In this document: positions 15,918 to 26,700 of the stretch, piece by piece
Position numbering within the stretch: position 1 is the first letter of the stretch
Layout: every line of letters starts with the position of its first letter
Assembly: GCF_000380485.1 (NCBI RefSeq)
Contig: NZ_AQYG01000048.1
Span: 62,001-126,000 of the forward strand
Source: Jongsikchunia kroppenstedtii DSM 45133
Lineage (GTDB): Bacteria; Actinomycetota; Actinomycetes; Mycobacteriales; Mycobacteriaceae
Length of the DNA: 64,000 bases
Reading direction: 5' to 3'
Program-made: the position numbers and the translations under genes
The notes under the pieces: model-generated
The model's database searches: none
Told to the model about the DNA's origin: nothing
Seen by the model: only the letters and a program-made list of their open reading frames with translations

Positions 15918-18038
15918 ATGTCAGACGCCGCCGTCACCAGGCGACCCGGGGGCCCCGCGCCGGACGCCTTGGATCGCCCCATCTCGTCGATCGCCTGGGG
16001 CCTTGGCTGGGCGATCGCCTGGGTGGGCGGCATCGTCGGGATCATCGTCACCGCGTCCACGGTGTCGAGCACCCGACTCGCCGGCATCATCGACCCCGGC
16101 TGGATTGTCACCTATGGGATGCCGACCGTCCAGATCATCGGCGAGATCGGAGTGGTGGCGGCGATCGGCGGCGCATTGTTCGCGGCCTTCTTCGTGCCAC
16201 CGCAGCCGGACGGTGTGCTCGATGTCGGCGGCTTCCAGGCCATGCGGTTCGCGACGGTCGGCGCGCTCGTGTGGACGGTCGCATCGCTGCTGCTGGTGCC
16301 GCTGTCGTTCTCGTACGCGACCAGTCGCTCGCTGAGCTATGCCATTGCACCGGCGCATTGGGGTACCGTGCTCGACCAGGTCGCCGAGTCGCGATCGTGG
16401 CTGTGGACGGCGGGATTCGCCTTGCTGGCCACGGTGCTCGGCCGGGTCGTATTGCGCTGGGGCTGGGCAGTTTTCATGCTGCCGCTGGCGCTGCTGAGCC
16501 TCATGCCACTGGCGCTCTCGGGCCACTCGTCGACCGGCGGCGACCACGACATTGCGACGAACTCCCTGATCCTGCATCTCATCTCGGCGACGCTGTGGAT
16601 GGGCGGATTGTTCGCCGTCGTCGGTTATGTCTTCACCGGCGGTCGCTACGCCGAGCTGGCGGTACGACGGTTCTCCCGGATCGCCTTCTGGGCGTTGATC
16701 GTCGTCGGCGTCAGCGGCGTCATCAACGCGCTGGTCCGGATGGATTGGGACCAGCTGTTCTCGGAGACGTACGGCTGGCTGGTGTTCGGCAAGATCAGCG
16801 CACTGGTCGTGCTGGGCGGCTTCGGTGCGATGCAGCGCAAGCAGATCATCCGCCGCCTGGCCGACGGGCCGGTCGGGCGTGCGCTCTTCGTTCGGTTCGC
16901 CGCCGTCGAGCTGCTGGTATTCGGCGCGACCTTCGGCCTGGCCGTGGGGCTGTCGCGGACGCCGCCACCCGGCAGCGACTCGCTGCCGAGTATCACGAAG
17001 GTCGCGCTCGGCTTCGATCTGAACCAGCCGGCCAGCGTCGGACGGATTCTCACCGAATGGCGATTCGACCTGGTCTACGGCACCGCGGCGATCGTGCTGG
17101 CGATCGTCTACCTGCGCGGCGTCATCCGGTTGCGCCGTCGCGGCGACGACTGGCCGATCGGCCGCACGGTGTCGTGGCTGGCGGGCTGCCTGATCCTGCT
17201 CTTCGCGACGTCGTCCGGCCTGGGCAAGTACTCGACGGCGATGTTCAGCATTCACATGATCGAGCACATGGTGCTATCGATGCTGGTCCCGGTGCTGCTG
17301 GTGCTCGGCGGGCCGATCACGCTGGCGCTGCGGGCGCTCCCGGTGGCCGGCAAGGACGCCCCACCCGGCCCCCGCGAATGGATCAACTCGGCGCTGCACA
17401 GCAAGTTCTCACAGGTCATCACCAACCCGATTCTGGTCGTGGTGCTGTTCATCGGCAGCTTTTACGTGCTCTACCTGGGCGGCCTGTTCGGCGACGTGGT
17501 GAAGTATCACTCCGCGCATGTGCTGATGAATGCGCACTTCCTGCTGTCCGGATACCTCTTCTACTGGCTGGTGATCGGGATCGACCCCGCGCCGCGCACG
17601 TTGAGTCCGGTCGCGAAGGTCGGAATCGTGTTTGGCTCCTTGCCGTTTCATGCGTTCTTTGGTGTCGCGCTGATGATGACCGACACAGTGATCGCGAAGT
17701 CGTACTACAGCTCGCTGCATTTGCCGTGGTACATCGACCGGATGTCCGACCAGCGGCTGGGCGGCGGAATCGCCTGGGCCGCAGGCGAAGTGCCCTTGGT
17801 GCTGGTGATGCTGGCACTGCTCGTGCAGTGGCGCCGGCAGGATGACCGGGCCGCTAAGCGATTCGACCGTCGCGAAGATCGTGACGACGATGCGGAGCTG
17901 GCGAGCTACAACGCAATGCTGCGGCAGATGGCGGGGCGTTCGGCGGCGGCGACGCCGGACGAGGCGCCGGTCACCCAACCGCAGGAACCGGTCACCCAAC
18001 CCCAGACCGCCGACGAGGCCTCACGCGAATCATCCTGA
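15918..18038 (+). CDS. CopD-CtaG fusion, copper/cytochrome oxidase assembly
   Basis: 706-residue polytopic membrane protein with about 15 hydrophobic helices. Residues ~140-330 match the CopD copper-transport fold. Residues ~430-650 match the caa3-type CtaG cytochrome c oxidase assembly family, with conserved HMIEHM and HxxLM segments that can bind copper. The tail is hydrophilic and carries two near-identical VTQPQ(E/T) repeats. ATG 15918 follows CTGGAGG. The fusion is known in mycobacteria (Rv0102 group, from memory). It probably moves copper into or across the membrane for CuA/CuB centres. Confidence 0.9.
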   Translation: MSDAAVTRRPGGPAPDALDRPISSIAWGLGWAIAWVGGIVGIIVTASTVSSTRLAGIIDPGWIVTYGMPTVQIIGEIGVVAAIGGALFAAFFVPPQPDGVLDVGGFQAMRFATVGALVWTVASLLLVPLSFSYATSRSLSYAIAPAHWGTVLDQVAESRSWLWTAGFALLATVLGRVVLRWGWAVFMLPLALLSLMPLALSGHSSTGGDHDIATNSLILHLISATLWMGGLFAVVGYVFTGGRYAELAVRRFSRIAFWALIVVGVSGVINALVRMDWDQLFSETYGWLVFGKISALVVLGGFGAMQRKQIIRRLADGPVGRALFVRFAAVELLVFGATFGLAVGLSRTPPPGSDSLPSITKVALGFDLNQPASVGRILTEWRFDLVYGTAAIVLAIVYLRGVIRLRRRGDDWPIGRTVSWLAGCLILLFATSSGLGKYSTAMFSIHMIEHMVLSMLVPVLLVLGGPITLALRALPVAGKDAPPGPREWINSALHSKFSQVITNPILVVVLFIGSFYVLYLGGLFGDVVKYHSAHVLMNAHFLLSGYLFYWLVIGIDPAPRTLSPVAKVGIVFGSLPFHAFFGVALMMTDTVIAKSYYSSLHLPWYIDRMSDQRLGGGIAWAAGEVPLVLVMLALLVQWRRQDDRAAKRFDRREDRDDDAELASYNAMLRQMAGRSAAATPDEAPVTQPQEPVTQPQTADEASRESS

Positions 18039-18155
18039 TCCGCCCGGTTATCCACAGTTTTCTCCTTCATCCACAGACGGCCGATTTTCGGCCGGTGGCG
18101 TCGGGATCGCAGTGCACGCTGATGACACCGCATCCGATAGCGAAGGAGCACGACA

Positions 18156-18614
18156 ATGCACGAGACATTCACGGCGGTAGTGGGCACCGTTCTCAACGAA
18201 CCGCGCCGGCGCCGCACGGCATCCGGTGACGAGATCATCTCGTTCCGGATGGCCAGCAACTCGCGGAGGTTCGACCGGGAAACTGGCCAGTGGGTCGACG
18301 GCGCCAAGCTGTATTTGACGGTCACCTGCTGGAAACGGCTGGTCGCGGGGGTCGGCGCGGCCATCGCGAAGGGGCGTCCGGTGATCGCCTACGGGACCAT
18401 TCGCACCAACGAGTACACGACGTCGGACGGTGAGAAGCGCGCCGACCTCGAAATGTCGGCCCACGCGGTCGGCATCGATCTGGCGCGCGGATGGGTGACC
18501 TACCAGGGGCCGATCCGGCTGGGGGACAACGGGCAACCGATTGAGGTCGGCCAGCCGGAAACACCGGCAGATGCTGCCGCGTCGCCTCTCGAGGTGGCGG
18601 CGACGGCTGCCTGA
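18156..18614 (+). CDS. ssb: Single-strand DNA-binding protein paralogue
   Basis: 152-residue OB-fold protein beginning MHETFTAVVG, with the SSB core FDRETGQW and YLTVTCWKRLVA. The C terminus ends in Ala-rich sequence and lacks the acidic DDDIPF tip that recruits repair partners in the main SSB. It therefore looks like the secondary SSB found beside ettA in mycobacteria (Rv2478c group). AAGGAGC precedes ATG 18156. It probably acts on ssDNA in a subset of conditions such as competence, stress or recombination; this is inference. Confidence 0.9.
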   Translation: MHETFTAVVGTVLNEPRRRRTASGDEIISFRMASNSRRFDRETGQWVDGAKLYLTVTCWKRLVAGVGAAIAKGRPVIAYGTIRTNEYTTSDGEKRADLEMSAHAVGIDLARGWVTYQGPIRLGDNGQPIEVGQPETPADAAASPLEVAATAA

Positions 18615-18619
18615 GCTGC

Positions 18620-18656
18620 GGTGTGCCGCGTGGTGGCGGGGGCCGCGCGGCACACC
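18620..18656 (+). terminator. Terminator after ssb paralogue
   Basis: An 11-bp perfect inverted repeat (18620-18630 with 18646-18656) starts six bases after the ssb stop. The loop is 15 bases and GC-rich, with no T tract. Confidence 0.65.
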
Positions 18657-18768
18657 GAGACTCGCCTTGATTCCGGTCTTTCGATTCTCCTGCTAACGAC
18701 CAGGTGCCGACTTACGATGCACAAATCGGACACAAACGACAATGCGGTACTGACGAAAGAGGGATGAC

Positions 18769-19242
18769 ATGCTGAAACGAGCAGCTGTGTGGGCCGGCGG
18801 ACTTGCCGGCGCGGCGGCGTTGACGCTGGGCCTGGGCGCAGGCACCGCATCGGCGGCACCGATTCCCGTCTATCAAGTTCCGGCCACCGGACTTGCTGTG
18901 AGCGGCCTGGTCGTGCCGGGGCCGTGGTTCGTGAACATCCACGCCGAGACCACGAATATGCCCGGTCAGGTCGCCTTCTCGGCGCCGACGACTCCCTATT
19001 ACTGCTCGGCCAGTTCTGCCGGGGCGCTGGTGCGTATCGACTACATCAACCTGAGCCGGGGCAACGCCGGTTCGGTCATGGTGAAGCCCTGCTACAACTT
19101 CCTCGACCCCACGCCGTTCGTTGCCAACGCGAATACCGGCAGCGGGCAGATCGCATTCACGACCAACATCGTCCCGTCGAAGTACTCGCCTCGCGCCGGG
19201 CAGCCGGCAATTCCGGGTGGCGGCACGCTGAACGTCGGCTGA
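18769..19242 (+). CDS. Small secreted protein, two cysteines, unknown function
   Basis: 157-residue protein with a clear Sec signal: basic MLKR, a hydrophobic Ala/Leu/Gly core and a TASA-AP cleavage site near residue 29. The mature part is beta-rich, with hydrophobic VSGLVVPGPWFVNI, and only two cysteines (in YYCSAS and KPCYNF), suited to one disulfide. The tail is Pro/Gly-rich. No known domain was recognised. The gene stands alone between the ssb terminator and the following enzyme gene, 45 bases upstream of it. Confidence 0.8.
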   Translation: MLKRAAVWAGGLAGAAALTLGLGAGTASAAPIPVYQVPATGLAVSGLVVPGPWFVNIHAETTNMPGQVAFSAPTTPYYCSASSAGALVRIDYINLSRGNAGSVMVKPCYNFLDPTPFVANANTGSGQIAFTTNIVPSKYSPRAGQPAIPGGGTLNVG

Positions 19243-19287
19243 CGCAGCACCGGGCGGAGACATATCGCGGCGGCCGCGGAGGCACTT

Positions 19288-19854
19288 GTGCGGTCGGTGG
19301 TAGACGACCTCGACTACGCGCTTGACGGACTTGTGCGGGTGGTGGAACAGCTCCGCCGCGACGACTGGCGTCGTCCGACGGTGTGCGTCGGGTGGTCGGT
19401 GAGTGATGTTCTTGCCCATATCGTTTCGGTTACGCGCAAGTTCACGGTGTTCGCGGCCGGCGTCACTGATTCGCCGCGAGGCAGGGTTCTTGATGTGGCC
19501 GATTCCGATCTACCGCAGGTGCTCGTCGAGGCGGCCACTGACAGTGCACGGGCGTGGGGCCGGTGCGACTTCACCCGCACCTGTCACCTTCCGTTCGGGT
19601 CATTCGATGCCGACGCGGCGGCTGCGATCAACATGATGGACGTGCTGGTGCACACCTGGGATATCGCCGAGGCGGTCGAGGCGGACTACACGATGCCGCC
19701 GAGACTTGTCCTGCCTGCGATCGAGATCGCGCAACGCGTGGTTACCCCGGAAGCGGTTGCCGCTCGACAGTTCGCCGCTGCGGTACGGCTGACCGCCGCA
19801 GACTCACCGGAAGCCCGGTTGTTGGCGATGACAGGCCGAAGGCCGGTCCGATAG
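19288..19854 (+). CDS. Maleylpyruvate isomerase/DinB-like metal enzyme
   Basis: 188-residue four-helix-bundle protein of the mycothiol-dependent maleylpyruvate isomerase/TIGR03086 group. GWSVSDVLAHIV (His near 45) and DVLVHTWDIAEAV (His near 122) provide metal ligands of the DinB fold. GTG 19288 follows GCGGAGG. In this family mycothiol is often the thiol cofactor, which suits a mycolic actinobacterium. It is followed after 8 bases by a membrane-protein gene, so they are likely co-transcribed. The reaction is not determinable. Confidence 0.82.
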   Translation: MRSVVDDLDYALDGLVRVVEQLRRDDWRRPTVCVGWSVSDVLAHIVSVTRKFTVFAAGVTDSPRGRVLDVADSDLPQVLVEAATDSARAWGRCDFTRTCHLPFGSFDADAAAAINMMDVLVHTWDIAEAVEADYTMPPRLVLPAIEIAQRVVTPEAVAARQFAAAVRLTAADSPEARLLAMTGRRPVR

Positions 19855-19862
19855 GGGGTGGT

Positions 19863-20489
19863 GTGCTCGACCCTGGATGGGTTATCGCCGGTGCTGCACT
19901 GAGCCTGGTCGGAAGCATCTCGTACGCGTACGCGACACTGATCGGCGCGGCGCGTCCGAACGTTGTGACCTGGTCGCTGTGGGCGGCGGTACCGATGGTG
20001 GCCTTCTCGGCTCAAATGGACTCGGGGGTCGGCCTGCCCGCGCTGATGACACTGTCGGCAGGTGTCGGCCCATCGATCGTGCTGATATCGGCGCTACTGT
20101 CGCGACATATGCGGGTACGAGTCGGAGTATTCGACGTGGTGTGCGGGGTAGTCGCGACGAGTGCGGTGGTCGTCTGGCTGGGGCTGGGGCGGGCGCCGGT
20201 GGCAGTCCTGGTCGCGATCGTCGCGGATTCGGTCGCTTTGCTGCCGACTTTGAGGAAGGCCTGGCGCGACTCAGTTTCAGAGCGGATCGAGTTCTATGCG
20301 CTGGTCGCCGTGGGTGCGGCCATCACTCTGTTGACGATAACGAGTTGGGGTCTGCAGGAATGGGCGTTCGCCGCCTACCAACTGGCGGCGTGCATCATTG
20401 TGATCGGTGTTCTCGCACGCGGCCGACTGCACATCGGTGAGTCACCGGATACGCGGTCGTACAGCCTCAAGCGTCGCGGCGGACGGTGA
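19863..20489 (+). CDS. Predicted multi-pass membrane protein
   Basis: 208-residue protein with seven hydrophobic segments, beginning at residue 5. Short loops hold few charged residues except a KAWRDSVSERIE loop and a basic C-terminal tail. The GTG at 19863 is preceded by AGGGGG. The arrangement recalls SemiSWEET/PQ-loop-like or small permease proteins, but no motif is decisive. It lies 8 bases after the DinB-like gene. Function unknown. Confidence 0.72.
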   Translation: MLDPGWVIAGAALSLVGSISYAYATLIGAARPNVVTWSLWAAVPMVAFSAQMDSGVGLPALMTLSAGVGPSIVLISALLSRHMRVRVGVFDVVCGVVATSAVVVWLGLGRAPVAVLVAIVADSVALLPTLRKAWRDSVSERIEFYALVAVGAAITLLTITSWGLQEWAFAAYQLAACIIVIGVLARGRLHIGESPDTRSYSLKRRGGR

Positions 20490-20571
20490 GTCGGCGCAAA
20501 AACGGCGGCGTGTTCGGGGTCTCTACACTGGATGCCTGTTGTGCGTTGCGCGCTGAGGAGAGGTAAAGCCA

Positions 20572-22245
<1,674 letters not shown>

Positions 22246-22291
22246 CCGCGGTCAGTAGGCTCGCCATCCCGGCGCCGCAGGCGGCGACGGG

Positions 22292-23179
22292 TTAGCTGCT
22301 GGTGGCGCCCCGAATGGCCAGACCGCCGCGCAGAGCGTTTGCGAACGCTCGCGCGGCGGTGCCGGCTGTGGGCGCCGACGCCAACGACAGCGATGTCCGT
22401 GCCGAACCCTCGATCCGGATCGCGACCAGGTCGCTGCCCGCGAGCATGGATGCGGTCAACACGGCCTTGCCGACTCCGTGAGATGCCAAGGCGATCAATG
22501 CTTCAGGCGAGTGCGCCTCGACCGCCGGCACGACGTCCACACCGCCCGCAGCACAGGTCTTTATCAGTGCGCTGCGCACTCCGGTGCCATTCGGCAGCGT
22601 CAGCACCGGTTGCCCGACGAGCCGCGCCACGGGTAGGGACCGCCGATGTGCCCACGGGTCCTGCTGCTGAACGCCCACGGCCAGCGGTTCGTCGACGATC
22701 GGGTAGACGTCGAACTCACTCGGCAGTGGACCGGCGTGGGCGACCAGGGCGACGTCGATGTCGCCGGCGAGGAGCGACTGAATCAGCATGTCGGAGTTGC
22801 CTTCGCGGGCGCTCACCGCGATATCCGGATGCTCGTCGCGAAACGCGGCGAACGCGGACAGATAGCCCGGGATCGTGCAGCCGACGACGGTGCCCACCCG
22901 AACCTCGCCGCGCACGAGCCCGGCGAGATCGGCTGCAGTGGAGTCGATCTGGCTGACGGCCGCCAGAGCGGCACGCGCGTGCGGCAGCAGCGCCGCGCCC
23001 TCGCTGGTGGGCGTGGCGATCCGGGAACCGCGGGCGAAGATTCGCACGCCCAGCTCGCGCTCGAGCTTGGCGACCTGTGCCGACACGCCCGACTGACTCA
23101 CGTGCAATGACTGTGCGGCCGCGGTGAACGAGCCGCGCCGGGCGACCTCGACGACATAGCGCAGCTGATGCAGTTCCAT
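22292..23179 (-). CDS. LysR-family transcriptional regulator
   Basis: 295-residue LysR protein. The HTH spans about residues 16-41 (GSFTAAAQSLHVSQSGVSAQ), followed by a linker helix and the periplasmic-binding-like effector domain (90-290). ATG 23179 starts MELHQLRYVV, the standard LysR N terminus; an in-frame TTG two codons earlier is less likely. It is divergent from the SnoaL-like gene across about 60 bases holding a tandem 9-bp repeat, so that gene is its likely target. The effector is unknown. It is convergent with ettA. Confidence 0.92.
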   Translation of the reverse strand: MELHQLRYVVEVARRGSFTAAAQSLHVSQSGVSAQVAKLERELGVRIFARGSRIATPTSEGAALLPHARAALAAVSQIDSTAADLAGLVRGEVRVGTVVGCTIPGYLSAFAAFRDEHPDIAVSAREGNSDMLIQSLLAGDIDVALVAHAGPLPSEFDVYPIVDEPLAVGVQQQDPWAHRRSLPVARLVGQPVLTLPNGTGVRSALIKTCAAGGVDVVPAVEAHSPEALIALASHGVGKAVLTASMLAGSDLVAIRIEGSARTSLSLASAPTAGTAARAFANALRGGLAIRGATSS

Positions 23180-23194
23180 AACCAATGATTGTAG

Positions 23195-23212
23195 GAACTA
23201 TCTGAACTATCT
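23195..23212. repeat. Tandem 9-bp direct repeat in divergent promoter
   Basis: GAACTATCT occurs twice without spacing (23195-23203, 23204-23212), starting 16 bases upstream of the lysR start. One helix turn of spacing between copies would suit regulator contacts. Confidence 0.6.
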
Positions 23213-23241
23213 GTTAGACATATGTGTCGATCGCGGTGACC

Positions 23242-23631
23242 ATGAAATGCATGACAACCAGTGCCAGCCCTCGCCCGACAAGCCCGCGTGAGATCGCCGA
23301 GCTGTATTTCGCCAGCTGGGCCGCCGGGGATCCGGAACCGCTACGTGAATTCCTCTCGCCCACAGTGACATTCGACGGGGCGCTCGGATCGACCAGAGGC
23401 CCCGACGAGTTCCTGGCCGGGTTGGCGGGCATGTTCGCCGCCACCACCGCCAATGAGGTGCGCCTGCGGCTTGCCGACGACGCCGACGTCGTCACTTGGT
23501 CGGAGCTGCACATCGCCGGCGGCCCGCCGATGCAGGTCGCCAACTGGACACATGTGGTCGACGGTCTGATCGCCGCTGTTCGTGTCACTTTCGATCCCCG
23601 GCCGATGCTCTCCGGCGACGCGGGCCAATGA
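23242..23631 (+). CDS. SnoaL-like/NTF2-fold protein
   Basis: About 129 residues with an NTF2-like cone: an initial helix with SPREIAELYFASWAAGDPEPL, then FLSPTVTFDGALG and a C-terminal sheet ending VRVTFDPRPML. Such proteins act as small cyclases, isomerases or binding proteins. The start is uncertain; ATG 23242, ATG 23251 or GTG 23224 are in frame and none has a clear ribosome site. Divergent from lysR. No biosynthetic cluster is nearby, so the substrate is unknown. Confidence 0.78.
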   Translation: MKCMTTSASPRPTSPREIAELYFASWAAGDPEPLREFLSPTVTFDGALGSTRGPDEFLAGLAGMFAATTANEVRLRLADDADVVTWSELHIAGGPPMQVANWTHVVDGLIAAVRVTFDPRPMLSGDAGQ

Positions 23632-23772
23632 CGCGGCGCCATAGGGCCCGGGTCGATTTGATGTCCCGATTGACGGAATGCTGACTCGATTGCGCACACG
23701 CGCCGTCGGCGGTGCCTACCATCGCTGCTAGGGACTGCGGACTGAGTCCCGTGCAGCGACGGAGGTAATCCG

Positions 23773-26700
23773 GTGGCCCGAGACTCAGAACCCGATCCCC
23801 ACCCCGGCGGGTATTTTCACCGGGACGATGCCGCGCCGGAACGCCGCGCGCGGTTCGACATCCATTCGGAGATGGCCGCGCGCCGGGCTCCGGGCACCAT
23901 CGAGGTCCGCGGTCGTACCCGCGACGATGCGGGTGTCGACGTCTACGCGGTCGCCGACGACATGCCGCTGCTCGTCGAAGGTGTGCTTTCGGCACTGCAT
24001 GATTCGGGGCTGAACATCGTCGACGTCGAGCATCCGGTGATTGCGGGGGAGTCCTGGATCTGGGCGCGCACCGACGCGGCCGGAGGCACCGTCGATACCG
24101 ACGAGATCGCGCGGCGGGTGCGTGCCGTCCTCGGTCGGGTACAGGCGGTCGATGAGGACCTGTCCACCCTGCGACAGCATCTGGTGACGCTCGCGGACGA
24201 GCTCGAACCGCATGTGGGCGCGCCCGGGCTCGAGGTCAACGCCGAACACGTGGCCCTGTTGCGCTGGCTCGCCGACAACAGGTTCACTCCGTTGGGCGGC
24301 GCACCCGAGAGCGGCGAGGGTCCGCAGCTGGGCATCTGGCGAACGAGCCCCGACGAGGTCGACCGTCCGGGCGACCCGCCGTTCCGTCCGCTGTCCATCG
24401 AGCAGATCTATCTGCCGACGGGTGTGCATCGGTCGGACTACCCCTATGCCGTGCGGGTCACCAGGTATGGGTCCGACGGGTCGATCGTCGGTGTGTACCG
24501 ATTCGTCGGCTGGTTCACGGTCACCGCGGAGAACGCCGACATCACCGAGATCCCGATGGTCTCCCGCCGCGTCGCCACGGTCTTGCGTGACGCGGATGTC
24601 CTGCCCGACAGCTACACCGGCCGCATGATGCTGGAGCTGATGCAGGTATTCGGGCGCGGCGATCTGCTGACCACCAGGTCCGACGAGATCGTCCGGATCC
24701 TGCATGACGTGCTGGCGGCCATGCCGACGCGCGAGCTGCGGTTGTTCCTGCGGCCGGAACCGGGCGGCCAGGTGATCACGGCGCTCGTCTATGTGCCGCG
24801 CGACCGGTACACCACCAAGCTTCGACTCGAGCTGCAGGATCTGCTGGCACAAGAGCTTTCGGGATCGTCGCTCGAATACACGGCCCGCGTGGGCGAGTCT
24901 GTGCTCGCGCTGCTGCGCGTCGTGATGCGAGTCCCGGCCGACAAGCATGCCGACGTCGACACGCTGGACACGGGCGGCACCCGGCAGCAGCAGATCCAGC
25001 AGGTGCTGACGCTCGCGGCCCGCACGTGGGACGAGCGCGTGCGCGACGCCGCCGCGCAGGACGACGTCGATACGGACCTGGTCGGACGGTATCTCGCCGC
25101 TCTGAACGACCGCTACCGGACCGATCGACTCCCGGAGGATGCACTCGCGGACATCATGGCCGTCCACGCCCTGTCCGAGGGGCAGCTGGGCGTTCGGGTC
25201 GGGCAGAACATGGCCAAGGTCGCGACGATGGAGGAGGTGCCGCACGACCTGCGCTGGTCGTTCACCTTCTATCAGGCGGGCCAGCATGCGACGCTGTCCG
25301 ACGTGCTGCCGGTCCTGCAGAGTCTCGGCGTGCAGGTCCTCGACGAGCGGCCGTACCAGTTCGAGCGTCCGGACGGAATGCGCTGCTGGGTCTATGAATT
25401 CGGTATCGAGCTGCCCGAGGATCTGACGCCGTATCCGATCGACGATCCCGACCATGAGATCCGGTTCGCCGAGGCCTTCGCGCAGATCTGGCGCGGTGAG
25501 GCCGATATAGACGTCTTTAACGAATTGGTGCTCCGCTGCGGCATCTCCGGACGTCAGGTGGCGATGCTCCGGGCATACGGCCGGTATTTGGCTCAATGCG
25601 GATTTCCGTATCGCACCGCCAATCTGGCGAAGACACTCGGGGAGCATGTCGTACTGACGCGCGGGCTCGTCGACCTCTTCGCGCGGTCGTTTGATCCGAG
25701 TACGGCGAATGACGCTGAGCGCGAGCGGATTCTGGGGCAGCTGTCGGCGGACATCGGCGAGATCATCAGTCTCGACGTCGACCGTATTCTGCGCGCATAT
25801 GTCTCGGTGATCACCGCGACGGATCGGACCAACTATTACAACGATCACGCGGTGCTGTCGTTCAAGTTGCGGCCCGGGGATATTCCGCAGACCCCGCTGC
25901 CGCGGCCGTTGCACGAGATCTACGTCTACTCGCCGCGCGTCGAGGGTGTGCACCTGCGGTTCGGGGCGGTGGCGCGCGGCGGGCTACGCTGGTCCGATCG
26001 ACTGGTCGACTACCGCACCGAGATCCTCGGCCTGGTCAAGGCACAAGCGGTGAAGAACGCGGTGATCGTGCCGGTCGGTGCCAAAGGCGGGTTCATCGTC
26101 AAACGGCCACCGAACCCGACCGGCGACGCGGCCGCCGATCGGGAGGCACAGCGTGCCGAAGGCGTCGCCTGCTATCGGCTATTCATCTCGGGTCTGCTGG
26201 ATATCACCGACAATCTCGACCCGGCCACCGGCAAGACGATTCCGCCGGCCGGGGTGCGGCGGCGTGACGAGGACGACGCCTACCTCGTGGTGGCGGCGGA
26301 CAAGGGCACGGCCACCTTCTCCGACATCGCCAATTCCGTTGCCCAGCAATACGGTTTCTGGCTGGCCGATGCATTCGCGTCCGGTGGTTCGGCCGGTTAC
26401 GACCACAAGCAGATGGGTATCACCGCGCGGGGGGCGTGGGAGTCGGTGAAGCGGCATTTCCGCGAGATGGGTATCGACACCCAGCGCGAGGAGTTCACCG
26501 TCGCGGGCATCGGCGACATGAGCGGCGACGTGTTCGGCAACGGCATGCTGCTGTCCCCGCATATCCGACTGGTGGCCGCGTTCGACCACCGCCACGTATT
26601 CCTGGATCCGGATCCGCTGCCGCAGAAGTCGTTCGATGAGCGCGCCCGAATGTTCGCGCTGCCGCGATCGTCGTGGGCCGACTACGACGAGACTCTCATC

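Noticed and set aside
23785-25953. A 722-codon minus-strand frame inside gdh
   Set aside because: It lies wholly within the gdh coding region, has no motif and no ribosome site.
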